Positions 27,733-36,682 of a DNA stretch of 64,000 nucleotides are shown one piece after another. Under the pieces are notes generated by a model. It was not told the origin of the DNA. It did no database searches and saw nothing but the letters and a program-made list of their open reading frames with translations. This DNA is from Paenibacillus foliorum (lineage in GTDB: Bacteria; Bacillota; Bacilli; Paenibacillales; NBRC-103111), in contig NZ_WHOD01000003.1 in assembly GCF_013141765.1 (NCBI RefSeq), forward strand, positions 62,001 through 126,000. Direction: 5' to 3'. A program made the position numbers and the translations under genes. Positions within the stretch are counted from its first letter, which is position 1. Every line of letters begins with the position of its first letter.

Positions 27733-28026
27733 ACAAACTCGCTCTTAGAAATTGTGGCTGACATCGAAGTCATCCATCTACCGAAAGTCAGTGAATGCGT
27801 TGAGTATGCGGGACCGGAAAGCTACCCAATACCCGAGAAACCAGCTTAATTTGAACGTTCTTGGCAATCAGAGAGGTACCACACCATCGGCTATTCAGTC
27901 TTTTATCGATTGTATGTTGGACGACCCGACCAGGAACCCTATGTTACTTTAGAAAGCTCTCACCATATTACGCAATATTGGATGCTGCTCATAGATCCAT
28001 TGAGACAGGACTTCCTAGTAAAGTAA
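27730..28026 (+). pseudogene. 3' end of an unrecognised gene with an in-frame stop
   Basis: The frame reads EIVADIEVIHLPKVSECVEY and PESYPIPEKPA, meets TAA at 27847, then continues in the same frame as FERSWQSERYHTIGYSVFYR and LYVGRPDQEPYVTLE, ending at 28026. The composition before and after the stop is alike and protein-like, and a terminator follows 20 bases later, so this is probably the decayed tail of a real gene. I do not recognise the family. Confidence 0.5.
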
Positions 28027-28045
28027 CTGAATAATATTTTCAAAT

Positions 28046-28094
28046 AGAGCTTTCAATGACCGCTGGTGAGTGGTTCCTGGAAGCTCTTTTATTT
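28046..28094 (+). terminator. Terminator behind the decayed gene
   Basis: AGAGCTTTC ... GGAAGCTCT stem followed by TTTATTT. Confidence 0.65.
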
Positions 28095-28113
28095 GGGGTG
28101 AGGAATTACGCTT

Positions 28114-28401
28114 ATGAGCCAAAACCAGTGGTTGATGGTAGGGTACGTACGTAGGTTCCAGGAGCTAACTCGGCCTTCACTTCCTCGGTAAGAAAACTAA
28201 CTGGAAAAGCTCCATCTATTATTGCATTCTTTGAGGAATATAGGCTAAGGGAAGGAATTAGATGGAGGATTTCAAGTTATTAGTGGAGATGAACCCACAT
28301 CGCGTATCATTACATGGAGTTTTCCCGCTATTCATATGAAAGTTCATCTAAAAGGTTTGGCTAAGTTCATCCATCTATTCTATCAACAAGGCTTGCAATA
28401 A
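28114..28401 (+). pseudogene. Probable frameshifted small gene, family unknown
   Basis: A GAGG site precedes an ATG at 28114 (MSQNQWLMVGYVRRFQELTR), which stops after 25 codons. Later frames hold protein-like stretches (APSIIAFFEEYRLREGIRW; then TSRIITWSFPAIHMKVHLKG and LAKFIHLFYQQGLQ) ending with a stop at 28401. Two frame changes would join them. No family recognised; weak call. Confidence 0.3.
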
Positions 28402-28498
28402 CCGGAGCTTTTGACTAGAATCGAAGAAAACGCACTCAAAATAAAATCCATGCTTACGATGCAAGTTTCGCTAAAGTGAAACTCTTAGGAGGAAATAT

Positions 28499-29320
28499 AT
28501 GAAAACGTGGATTAAGCTTGTGCTTCAACTTGCTGTTCCGGTAGTGATCCTTATCATCTTATTTAAATTGGGATTATGGTATGGATTGGCTGGGGTCGCC
28601 GTGGTTGCAGGAATTATCATTTACTGGCTGCGAGGCAATTATTATGTGCTTCAAGCCAACATCCGTTACGGTAAAAAGGATTTAAGAGGCGCTCTTGACT
28701 ATTACGGTCGAGCTTACAAAGCGAACCGCAATTCAGGCTTCGCTATCTCTCAAGCCTTTGTCCTGCTGAAGCTGGGAGAAATCGAGCAAGCAGAAAAGCT
28801 TCTTTCGCAAATCATGCAGCGCAAGATGTCCCGTAACAATGAAATGACTGCTAAGATTAACTACTCCATAGCCTTGTGGAAGCTGGGAAAGCACGCTGAA
28901 GCCGTTGCCATGCTGGAAGAAATCCTTCCCACCTTCAAGAATTCGATCGTTTACGGTAATCTGGGACTCTACTATCTTATGATGAACGACTTGGATAAAG
29001 CATTGGAATTCAATCTGGAAGCTTATGAATACACGGATTCGGATAAGACCATTCTCGATAATCTGGGCTTCAACTATTATTTGCTTGGACGCTACAGCGA
29101 GGCTAAAGAAATCTATGAAAAACTGATGCTGCTTAACCCCGCCTTTCCGGAAGCTTACTATTATTATGCTTTAACATTATCAGAGCTCGGCGACCAAGCT
29201 TCCGCTTTGAAGCTGATGGAACAAGGGCTTTCCTACGAGCCCTCTATGATCACGACTCTTACTCGCGATATGATCGAGGAGAAGCTGGAGGAATGGAGAG
29301 GCATTCCTCTTCCTGAGTAA
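28499..29320 (+). CDS. Tetratricopeptide-repeat membrane protein
   Basis: 273 residues: one or two N-terminal helices (residues 7-45), then TPR units from about 55 to 255 (for example GALDYYGRAYKANRNSGFAI, LGLYYLMMNDLDKALEFNLE, LGFNYYLLGRYSEAKEIYEK, YYYALTLSELGDQASALKLM). TPR arrays bind other proteins; partner not known. GGAGGAAATAT site before the ATG. Stands alone between two regions of debris and repeats. Confidence 0.85.
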   Translation: MKTWIKLVLQLAVPVVILIILFKLGLWYGLAGVAVVAGIIIYWLRGNYYVLQANIRYGKKDLRGALDYYGRAYKANRNSGFAISQAFVLLKLGEIEQAEKLLSQIMQRKMSRNNEMTAKINYSIALWKLGKHAEAVAMLEEILPTFKNSIVYGNLGLYYLMMNDLDKALEFNLEAYEYTDSDKTILDNLGFNYYLLGRYSEAKEIYEKLMLLNPAFPEAYYYYALTLSELGDQASALKLMEQGLSYEPSMITTLTRDMIEEKLEEWRGIPLPE

Positions 29321-29341
29321 GCTTCCTATAAACTCAGGAAG
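29309..29341 (+). terminator. Hairpin overlapping the TPR gene stop
   Basis: CTTCCTGAGT ... ACTCAGGAAG, 10-bp stem with the stop codon inside the loop side. The following T-tract is poor, so termination may be weak. Confidence 0.4.
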
Positions 29342-29453
29342 CTGGTGTGCTTTCAGCTCCTTCTATCAGCCTTCTTTCAGCCTTCGCTCAGCCCCTTCTT
29401 TTCAGCTCCTTTTCCCCCTTGGCCGCCTTTGATCAGGTATTCACAACCTTGCT

Positions 29454-29488
29454 CCCCCTATACTCCAAGCTTCATTCAGTATAGGGGG
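29454..29488. repeat. 11-bp perfect inverted repeat
   Basis: CCCCCTATACT with a 13-base loop and AGTATAGGGGG. No T-run on either side, so not a classic terminator. Confidence 0.6.
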
Positions 29489-29632
29489 GATCTTCTCCCG
29501 TGAGCTTGAAGCATCATGAACCCTTTCATCGGTCAAACTACTCTCTACGTTAATGCTCCCACCCGCTCCTCACTCCTCTCGCGGAACGTCGTTCCGCTAT
29601 TTGGCCTGTAACCCCTCGAAAACATGAATTCA

Positions 29633-29709
29633 CGGAAGTACGATGCGTTATTTCCTCTACAATCGGCCTGAAATGCCCCATTTCAAGCAAATAAGTGATC
29701 GTCGTTCCG
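29633..29709 (+). repeat. Dispersed short element with terminal inverted repeats, copy A
   Basis: 77 bp. Left end CGGAAGTACGATGCGTTATT, right end AATAAGTGATCGTCGTTCCG; the ends are imperfect inverted copies of each other. The same two ends, inverted, bound a 76-bp copy at 45416-45491, while the inner 35 bases differ. No coding capacity. Confidence 0.6.
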
Positions 29710-29895
29710 TTTCACTTGAATTTCACATATGCAAAGGCAAAATAGAGGATCTCTGTTCCTCTAGCCTGCCGAATGCGATAGATAAACTGCTTGGAGCTAA
29801 CATAAAACTTGCCATCCGTCCACCAGTTAACCTCTTATCAGTCATTTGGAGAATGGCAAACACACGAACTTAATTAAGGAGTAAGGCTGCTCTCA

Positions 29896-29942
29896 AACCA
29901 CTAACCACTAACCACTAACCACTAACCACTAACCACTAACCA
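29896..29942 (+). repeat. Heptanucleotide tandem array AACCACT
   Basis: Six perfect copies of AACCACT plus a partial seventh. The 7-bp period would change reading frame with copy number, but no gene spans it. Confidence 0.9.
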
Positions 29943-30008
29943 TCGTAACAAGAAAAGCCCTCCCAATTGCAATAGGAACTGCGCAATGAGTCAGTCCCTA
30001 AATATGAA

Positions 30009-30053
30009 CAAACAAGCCTCCAACACCACTGTCAGTGGGAATAGAGGCTTGTT
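30009..30053. terminator. Long hairpin, probable operon terminator
   Basis: AACAAGCCTC ... GAGGCTTGTT outer stem with an inner CCACT/AGTGG stem. T-rich on both sides. On the minus strand it is the first good terminator downstream of the lyase gene, which would leave the hexanucleotide array inside the 3' untranslated region. Confidence 0.6.
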
Positions 30054-30150
30054 TATCTGTGGAATTAACTATTGAGAAAGCCCTTTCATTCGTATTATTA
30101 CGAGTGAAATCTTGGGGCAATCCATCCTCTAGCTATTTTTGCGTTCCCTT

Positions 30151-30399
30151 TGCTCTCGCACTTGCTCTCGCCCTCGCACTTGCCCTTGCTCTTGCTCTTG
30201 CTCTTGCTCTTGCTCTCGCACTTGCCCTTGCACTTGCACTTGCACTTGCACTTGCCCTTGCTCTTGCTCTTGCTCTTGCTCTTGCTCTCGCCCTCGCACT
30301 TGCTCTTGCTCTTGCTCTTGCTCTTGCCCTCGCTCTCGCCCTCGCTCTTGTCCTTGCTCTTGTCCTTGCACTTGTCCTTGCTCTCGTTCTCGCCCCTCG
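30151..30399 (+). repeat. Degenerate hexanucleotide array GCNCTY, about 41 units
   Basis: About 250 bp of uninterrupted 6-bp units: GCTCTT, GCTCTC, GCCCTT, GCCCTC, GCACTT and, near the end, GTCCTT/GTTCTC. All frames on both strands stay open through it. Read as GCN-CTY it encodes (Ala-Leu)n on the plus strand, where nearly all unit differences are silent. It lies immediately past the stop of the minus-strand lyase gene. No ribosome site could be assigned to a plus-strand start. Confidence 0.9.
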
Positions 30400-30402
30400 C
30401 CC

Positions 30403-31308
30403 TTACCGCCCCTTCAAGACCAAGCTGCTCTCAAAGTAGCTGCGAATGGCATCCTTCTCGCTTTCCTGCAGCTGCTTCAGCGGTTGCCGAATATGAGCGG
30501 CTGCGAATACTCCCTGCAAGTAGCATATATATTTCTCTCCAGCGAATACGTCAAACTGAATGAGCTTCGCAATAATTTCATTCGCCGCTGCCTGAGGTCC
30601 CGCAAGAGCGGTCCATTCCCCGCGCTGCACCTTTTCGTACATATCCACAAACAGTGGAGCCATTACGTTAAATGTGCTTCCTATCGCTCCATCTGCCCCC
30701 ATCAAGGCCCCAGCTGAGTATATTTCATCGTGACCGTTGTAGATCAAGAAATCCTGACCGCACAACGCCCGGATTTGCTGCATCTCGAACAAATTCAAAG
30801 ACGTGAATTTAACGCCTAGACACTGAGGATGCTCCGACATTTTCTTGTAAAAATCCATAGACAAGCTAACCCCGGTTGCACCCGGAAAATGATAGATAAT
30901 CATCGGCAGCTTCGTTGCCTTCATGACCTCCAAGTAATGCTCCTCAATTTCCCTCATCGTGATTTTATAGTAAAATGGCACCACCGCAGAAATCGCATCC
31001 GCTCCCGATGACTCCGCATGCTTAGCTAAATCGATCGCCTCCAGCGTACTGATGGCCCCTACATGTGCAATGACCGTCCCCCGGCCTGCGTTCGCCCGAA
31101 CAACTGTTTCCAACAGCTGCTTTCTTTCTTCCTTCGTAAGAATGAAACCCTCTCCGGTGCTCCCGCCTACATAGAAGCCATGTACCCTCTGTCCTAGCAA
31201 ATGCTCAACCAGACGCTCCAATGAGTCGTGATCTACGGAATGATCCTTGTTCATTGGCGTTAGAAGCGCCGGAAAAATACCTTTGAATTTGGTTGTGCTA
31301 ATGTTCAT
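30403..31308 (-). CDS. NanA/DapA-family aldolase (N-acetylneuraminate lyase-like)
   Basis: 301 residues, class I aldolase TIM barrel. Motifs: GGSTGEG (49-55, carboxylate binding), Tyr139 in IIYHFPG and Schiff-base Lys167 in GVKFTS, matching the Tyr/Lys pair of N-acetylneuraminate lyase. In DapA the corresponding motif is usually GTTGE, so a sugar-acid lyase is favoured over lysine synthesis. Gene is 3' of two permeases and a binding protein on the same strand, so it probably cleaves what they import (sialic acid or another keto-deoxy acid). AAGGAGAG site before the ATG. Substrate not fixed. Confidence 0.85.
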   Translation of the reverse strand: MNISTTKFKGIFPALLTPMNKDHSVDHDSLERLVEHLLGQRVHGFYVGGSTGEGFILTKEERKQLLETVVRANAGRGTVIAHVGAISTLEAIDLAKHAESSGADAISAVVPFYYKITMREIEEHYLEVMKATKLPMIIYHFPGATGVSLSMDFYKKMSEHPQCLGVKFTSLNLFEMQQIRALCGQDFLIYNGHDEIYSAGALMGADGAIGSTFNVMAPLFVDMYEKVQRGEWTALAGPQAAANEIIAKLIQFDVFAGEKYICYLQGVFAAAHIRQPLKQLQESEKDAIRSYFESSLVLKGR

Positions 31309-31375
31309 CTCTGCTCTCTCCTTAAAGTCCGGCTAAAATTCTTTTAAAATTTCCTCTCTATCCCTATCTAGCCTT

Positions 31376-31480
31376 CATCCCTATTTAGCCTTCATCCCTA
31401 CCTATCTTTTAATCCCTATCTAGCCTTCATCCCTACCTGCCCTTTAATCCCTATCTAGCCTTCATCCCTACCTATCCTTT
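31376..31480 (-). repeat. Three tandem 35-bp repeats reaching into the permease stop
   Basis: Three 35-bp units (31376-31410, 31411-31445, 31446-31480), each with TCCCTA-type subrepeats and GCCTTCATCCCTACC. The last unit contains the permease's final codons and stop (CTATCCTTT read in reverse), so the array seems to have grown from the 3' end of that gene. It separates the permease from the lyase. Confidence 0.85.
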
Positions 31481-32311
31481 AACGCTTCCCGCTGTCATGC
31501 CTTCAATCAGAAACTTTTGAATAATTGCAAATATGACGATGATTGGCAAAATAATGATGACGCCACTCGCAAGAATGCCTCCCCAGTTGGTCGCCCCCAT
31601 GCTCTCCATCACCTCTGCGATACCTACTTGAACGGTTTTGGAGGTCAATGAATTAGTTAGAATAAGCGAGTACTGGTAATCATTCCAGCCCAGAATAAAG
31701 GAATATAAGCTGATCGCAACCAATCCCGGAAGAGCCAATGGAATAATCACCACAAACAATGTTTTCCATCTTGACGCACCATCAATAGCAGCAGCTTCTT
31801 CCAATTCAGCCGGAATCGTCCGAAAAAATCCGCTCATTATCCAAACGCCAACAGGAATAGTCATCGTTCCGTAGATCAGTACAAGAATCGTCTTGGTGTT
31901 CAATAAGGAGAACGCTGCAGCCATTTTATACCATGGAACCATGATTAAGGGTCCTTGAATCATTTGAGCCAATACGATCAGCACGATGACCAAGCGAATT
32001 CCTGGGACCTTGTATCTGGCCAATCCATAGCCGCTTATGCAGGAGATAGTACCCGTCAGCAATGCTGTAATAGTGCAAACCCAGATGGAATTAGCAAGCA
32101 GCTTCCCCAGCTGGATGCCTTTCTCGCCAAGCGCCCACGAATAATGCTCCAGAGTAAAAGAGGAAATCCACCATGTTTGCTTTGATGAAAAAATCGTCTC
32201 ATTAGTCTTAAAGGTTGTATCCAGCAGCCACAAGAAAGGGAATAACGTGAAAATCATCAAAAGAACCAAGCATGCGTATTTAAACATTGTCTGAGAATAG
32301 GCTTCCTTCAT
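31472..32311 (-). CDS. Carbohydrate ABC transporter permease, MalG type
   Basis: 279 residues, six helices, EAA motif LEEAAAIDGASRWKTLFVV..LALPG, C-terminus FLIEGMTAGSVKG. Follows the MalF-type gene by 14 bases. Its stop lies inside a tandem repeat. Confidence 0.92.
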   Translation of the reverse strand: MKEAYSQTMFKYACLVLLMIFTLFPFLWLLDTTFKTNETIFSSKQTWWISSFTLEHYSWALGEKGIQLGKLLANSIWVCTITALLTGTISCISGYGLARYKVPGIRLVIVLIVLAQMIQGPLIMVPWYKMAAAFSLLNTKTILVLIYGTMTIPVGVWIMSGFFRTIPAELEEAAAIDGASRWKTLFVVIIPLALPGLVAISLYSFILGWNDYQYSLILTNSLTSKTVQVGIAEVMESMGATNWGGILASGVIIILPIIVIFAIIQKFLIEGMTAGSVKG

Positions 32312-32325
32312 TATGATTTCACCCC

Positions 32326-33279
32326 TTACATGTTTTCTTTGCCGAACAGCTTGGCGTAAACTACCACGATAATCAGTACAAGTACCATAGACAAGGTCGC
32401 TATAGCAGACCCTTTCCCTAAATCAAAATAAACAAATGCGTTCGTGTACAAATACGTTGGCAAAATACCCGTGCTGTAGCCGGGTCCCCCATTGGTCAAA
32501 ATCCATATCATTTCAAACTTGGTCCATGAGGCAATGATCGAAACAAGTCCCGTTACATACATGATTGGCTTTAACAGCGGTAGAATTACATAAATAAACC
32601 GCTGCCAGGCTGTCGCCCCATCGATGTGAGCAGCCTCTTTTAGATCACTGGAAATCCCCTGCAGACCCGATAGAAGCATCAGTGTCACATAAGGGAATCC
32701 CTTCCATGTAGCCGTAAGCAAAAGCGCAGGCCACACCCAAAACTCACTGCCCAGCCATACAATATTCTCCTGTATAACATGCAGCACTTTCAAATAGTCG
32801 TTCGCAAGCCCATACTGTCCGTCATATATCCACTTCCATATAATCCCGATGATTACCACTGGAGAAACCCATGGCACCATCATCAAGCCTCTCCACAGAC
32901 CACGGGCGCGCAGCTTTTGGTTCATAATCAGAGCGGCAGGTACGGCAATGACGAACTGGAGCAGCGTAGAACCTAGCACCCAAACCAAGCTATTATTGAA
33001 TATTTGCCAAAAATGCTCGTCATTAAAAAGCAGCTGCGTATAATTATCCAGTCCGGCGAATGTGATACCCTGCTTTTTATTCATAAGAGAGTAGTTGTAA
33101 AAGCTGAGTCGGACCGTTTCCAACAGCGGATAAAATTGAAAGATAAGGATGTAGAGTACCACCGGCATCAGCAGCATGTAGCCAAAGCCATGCTCCTTCC
33201 AAAGCCTGCGTATTCCTCCACGGCCACGGCTAACCGACTTCTCCGTGCCTGGCGTCTTCCGTTCCAATGCAATATTCAT
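32326..33279 (-). CDS. Carbohydrate ABC transporter permease, MalF type
   Basis: 317 residues: charged N-terminus, six helices, EAA motif LKEAAHIDGATAWQRFIYV..LLKP. Middle gene of binding protein-MalF-MalG. Again no ATPase gene is present. Confidence 0.92.
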   Translation of the reverse strand: MNIALERKTPGTEKSVSRGRGGIRRLWKEHGFGYMLLMPVVLYILIFQFYPLLETVRLSFYNYSLMNKKQGITFAGLDNYTQLLFNDEHFWQIFNNSLVWVLGSTLLQFVIAVPAALIMNQKLRARGLWRGLMMVPWVSPVVIIGIIWKWIYDGQYGLANDYLKVLHVIQENIVWLGSEFWVWPALLLTATWKGFPYVTLMLLSGLQGISSDLKEAAHIDGATAWQRFIYVILPLLKPIMYVTGLVSIIASWTKFEMIWILTNGGPGYSTGILPTYLYTNAFVYFDLGKGSAIATLSMVLVLIIVVVYAKLFGKENM

Positions 33280-33311
33280 CGAATCACTTCCTTTGTTCTT
33301 CGGAAGAACAA

Positions 33312-34670
33312 TTATTTATTTTTCGCTTTGATCTTATCGATGTTTTCCTTAATGCTCTTGTAAGCTTCTTCCGTTGTGCTTTTGCCTGTGAGCAGCTTCG
33401 CCATGTTCTCTTGAACAATCACTTCCATCTCAGTCTGCCCCGGTATTGTAGCCATTGGAACTCCGGAGGTTGCCAGAATTTGATTGAAATCTTGAGTAAC
33501 TCTTTTGTGTCCTTCAATTGCTTTCGGGTATATTTTCTCTGCTTTCTTTATAATTTCATCAAAATTACTTTTGGTTAGCGCACTGATATTCACCGTCGCC
33601 GCTTGCGTCGAGTTAAATTCGTTGGAGGACCATTCCTCGATTAGCCTCCATACAACCTCCTTATTTTTACTGCCCTTGAACATGCCCACTCCAACGCTGG
33701 ATACGGGTGCTTTCGCTTTCGTGCCGGATGGACCTTGTGGATAAGGAATAGCACGCGCCAATTTCATAATTTCCGGATTAATGCTGTACACATTGGCAGA
33801 GAAGTAAGTACCTGCTGCGACAATGCCTACTTCCCCGTTGCTGAACGCCCGCCACATCTCAGGATAACCCCAAGTCAACTGGGCTTTGGGCCCGTAGGCT
33901 TCCAGCTTTTTAAAATGCTCCAACGTTTCGATATACTTTTTCTTCGAAGCATCGGAAGTATCATCCAAGATCAGGTCATTACTGTAAGCAGCTGTAAACG
34001 GTACTCGGAATGCAAACCTCGGCACGCCAAGCGGATAGCCGAAGCCGAATTTACCGTCCTTGGTCATTAGCTGCGCCGCTTTCTCCACATCGGCCCATGT
34101 TTTCAGCTCGTCAAGCTTCATACCGGCTTCATTAAGCATTTTTTCATTAACTAACAGGGTGAAGGAGTTAGCCAAGCTTGGAATCGAGTATACCTTGTCC
34201 CCCTGCTTACCATATTCCAAGGTACCCGGAAGGAAATCCTCCTTCTTCAGAGCGGTCCCCTTTTTCTCCAAGTAAGGCTTTAAATCCTCCAGTCCGTCCA
34301 GCTGGGCCAGATTCGTTATATCCTGAGTCATCGTAATGTCGGGCCAGTCATTGGAATTGATCATAACCGCCAGCTTCTTCTCCATATCCTGCCAAGACAG
34401 AAACATGTATTCGATGTTGACGTTCGGATATTTCTCCTTCATCCTTGTCTTGAACTGTTCGGCCAGCTCCTTCTCTGCCTCTGATGTGCCCGGATAAACA
34501 AAACGGATATCGGCCTTAACCGTTTTCCAATCCGTCTCTTTGGCCTGGGCTGCCGGCTCTGCTGCCTTCGGATTCTCCGTTTTACTAGCACCCGAACACC
34601 CGGCTAACGTCATGCCGCCCAATAAAGCGATACTCATGATACCTGCCATACTTTTTTTGTAATGAACCAT
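33312..34670 (-). CDS. Extracellular sugar-binding lipoprotein
   Basis: 452 residues. Signal peptide with lipobox TLAGC (C25). Family-1 binding protein features: EKYPNVNIEYMFLSWQDMEK, NSNDWPDITMTQD, FSNGEVGIVAAGTYF. First gene of its operon and divergent from the YesM/YesN pair at 34883, with about 210 bases between them for both promoters. Confidence 0.92.
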   Translation of the reverse strand: MVHYKKSMAGIMSIALLGGMTLAGCSGASKTENPKAAEPAAQAKETDWKTVKADIRFVYPGTSEAEKELAEQFKTRMKEKYPNVNIEYMFLSWQDMEKKLAVMINSNDWPDITMTQDITNLAQLDGLEDLKPYLEKKGTALKKEDFLPGTLEYGKQGDKVYSIPSLANSFTLLVNEKMLNEAGMKLDELKTWADVEKAAQLMTKDGKFGFGYPLGVPRFAFRVPFTAAYSNDLILDDTSDASKKKYIETLEHFKKLEAYGPKAQLTWGYPEMWRAFSNGEVGIVAAGTYFSANVYSINPEIMKLARAIPYPQGPSGTKAKAPVSSVGVGMFKGSKNKEVVWRLIEEWSSNEFNSTQAATVNISALTKSNFDEIIKKAEKIYPKAIEGHKRVTQDFNQILATSGVPMATIPGQTEMEVIVQENMAKLLTGKSTTEEAYKSIKENIDKIKAKNK

Positions 34671-34882
34671 GCCAACCCCTCCTGTAATATGTGTTTTGCT
34701 TGCTGATTACATCTTAACGGCAGAGCAACCATCGAACAATATGACGGATTCAAGGTTTGGTGGACTTTATCAAGGAGTCGTTAATTAGTCCTCTATCCCT
34801 TATTGAATCCATCGCCATGTCTTGTTACATTGTATTTATAAGTTCTCATACCACACTCACTTCCAAGTAAAGCAGGTGGAGC

Positions 34883-36682
34883 ATGTTCGCTTTTAAAAGA
34901 CTGCAGACGAAGCTGTTCGTTCTCATTGTAATGCTCGTTCTCATTCCCGTTGCCGGTCTTGGAGTATATTCTTACTTTATATCAACGAAGTCTCTAGAGG
35001 AACAAACCATCCAGAATCAATCGCAAACGATACAGCTGGTCGGCAACAACATTAAATCCATGCTCGATGATGCGAGAGATATTTCTGGCTATGTGACAAC
35101 GAACGAAACCATCCAAACCCTGCTAAACCAGCCATACTCACTTTCCGTAACGAATTCTCAAAAAATTATGTTCGATTATTTATCCAATTTGAAGGTTGCC
35201 AAAAAGTATATTTCCTTCATGGTGATCTATGGCGAAAACGATTACATGTTTCGTGATTTTGCCGATTATTACCGACAGGTGGTCAGCTACAATGAATTGA
35301 AGGATTCCCCCGTTTATATGGTTACAGCTGCTCGGGATGGAGAGGCGCACCTGGAATATTCCAGCTCGCCCCTGTTCATTTATTCTCATAATTACAATGA
35401 GATCATGATGGGACGCCGTATCATCAGCTCCTATGACCCGGATAAAAAGCTCGGGATGCTGTTTATGGGCATCAAAAAAGACGCGATGCGCAACGCAATC
35501 AAAGATATTCAAATCAGCAAAACGACGAATCTGCTCCTGTTCGATGACAACTATCATCTGATCGCGAGCAAGCTCGATGAGAAGGAAATGGATGCTCAGC
35601 TTAACGATAACCTTGAACGGAAAAAGCAGCTCTCCACCTCCAAAGAAACATACATCTACACCATTGGCAGCAAGCAGTATTTGGCTTCCAGCGCACCGAT
35701 AGAGCCTTATAATTGGTACATCGTCAGCTTGACACCGATTGAAGACATCCAGAAGCAGCATGGCATTGTGCTGAGAATTACATTGATCCTTTCCTTGTCG
35801 CTGCTGCTCATTGTCGTGATCATTTCAGCCTTATTATCCAGAAGCATCACTTCGCCGATCAAAAATTTACTGCGGTCAATGAACAACTTCAAACGAGGGG
35901 ACTTCAATCAAAATGTAGAGGTCATCTCCCAGGATGAAATCGGACTCCTCACCCAAAAGTATAACGAAATGGTCATAGAGCTGAACGATCTCATCCAAAA
36001 AGTATATGTCAGCCAAACGAACCAAAAAATCATTGAGCTGCGGACTTTACAGACGCAAATCGAGCCCCATTTCTTATACAACACGCTCGATTTTATCTTT
36101 TTTAATTCCAAAATGAATGGCGACGATCAGACCGCGCAGGTTGTTCATGCGTTAAGCGAGCTATTTAGAATCTCGTTCAACCGAGGAAATGATTATTATA
36201 AGCTGGAGCACGAAATTAAACAGATCCAAGCCTATGTTCGTATCCAGCATGCTCGTTTTCCTAACCGGTTCACAGCAGAATTTGATATCGATCCGATGAT
36301 CGAATGCTTTTATACGATGAAGCTGCTCTTACAGCCTATTGTGGAAAACGCGATCCTGCATGCTTTTGATAAAAAGCTGAACCGTCCCGGAATCCTGCGT
36401 ATCACTGGAGTGATAGAGACGGATCATATCCGTCTGACGGTGGAAGATAACGGCTGCGGAATGGCTCCCGACCAAATCGAGAAATTGTTAACCATCCCCA
36501 AACACAGCACCGGCGGCTACGGGATTCGTAATGTGAACGAACGGCTGCAGATGATGTTCGGACCGGACTACGCTCTGCACATTAGCAGTGCTCCGAACGA
36601 GGGCACAATCGTCTCCCTTCGTCTTCCTTTAGTAGAATCTGAACAAAAATGGAGGTTACTGTATGAAAATCATGGTCATTGA
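34883..36682 (+). CDS. YesM-type membrane sensor histidine kinase
   Basis: 599 residues: helix near 10-30, extracellular cache-type region to about 290, second helix, HAMP (SRSITSPIKNLLRSM), phospho-acceptor His in TQIEPHFLYNTLDFI, ATPase domain with QPIVENAILHAFDKK and GGYGIRNVNERLQMM. Divergent from the sugar-binding protein gene, so probably senses its ligand. The regulator gene overlaps its last 20 bases. Confidence 0.94.
   Translation: MFAFKRLQTKLFVLIVMLVLIPVAGLGVYSYFISTKSLEEQTIQNQSQTIQLVGNNIKSMLDDARDISGYVTTNETIQTLLNQPYSLSVTNSQKIMFDYLSNLKVAKKYISFMVIYGENDYMFRDFADYYRQVVSYNELKDSPVYMVTAARDGEAHLEYSSSPLFIYSHNYNEIMMGRRIISSYDPDKKLGMLFMGIKKDAMRNAIKDIQISKTTNLLLFDDNYHLIASKLDEKEMDAQLNDNLERKKQLSTSKETYIYTIGSKQYLASSAPIEPYNWYIVSLTPIEDIQKQHGIVLRITLILSLSLLLIVVIISALLSRSITSPIKNLLRSMNNFKRGDFNQNVEVISQDEIGLLTQKYNEMVIELNDLIQKVYVSQTNQKIIELRTLQTQIEPHFLYNTLDFIFFNSKMNGDDQTAQVVHALSELFRISFNRGNDYYKLEHEIKQIQAYVRIQHARFPNRFTAEFDIDPMIECFYTMKLLLQPIVENAILHAFDKKLNRPGILRITGVIETDHIRLTVEDNGCGMAPDQIEKLLTIPKHSTGGYGIRNVNERLQMMFGPDYALHISSAPNEGTIVSLRLPLVESEQKWRLLYENHGH

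Larger units (their letters stand above)
29342..30008. other. Repeat-rich intergenic region
   Basis: About 670 bases with no gene. It holds a pyrimidine-rich stretch with repeated TCAGCCTTC/TCAGCTCC, a strong hairpin, a GCGGAAC palindrome (29581-29597), a copy of a dispersed TIR element and a 7-mer tandem array; the last three are listed separately or in findings. Confidence 0.6.

Noticed and set aside
30035..30439. Long open frames on both strands through the hexanucleotide array, including Ala-Leu, Cys-Ser and Gln-Glu repeat proteins
   Set aside because: A 6-bp repeat without stop words keeps every frame open; no start with a ribosome site was found. Kept as a repeat and a finding, not as genes.
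31376..31480. Tandem repeats at 31376 and 29896 as possible CRISPR arrays
   Set aside because: Units are directly adjacent without unique spacers and no cas gene is present.
35180..35761. 193-codon minus-strand frame inside the second YesM kinase
   Set aside because: Lies fully within a well-supported gene on the other strand, has no ribosome site and no family features.
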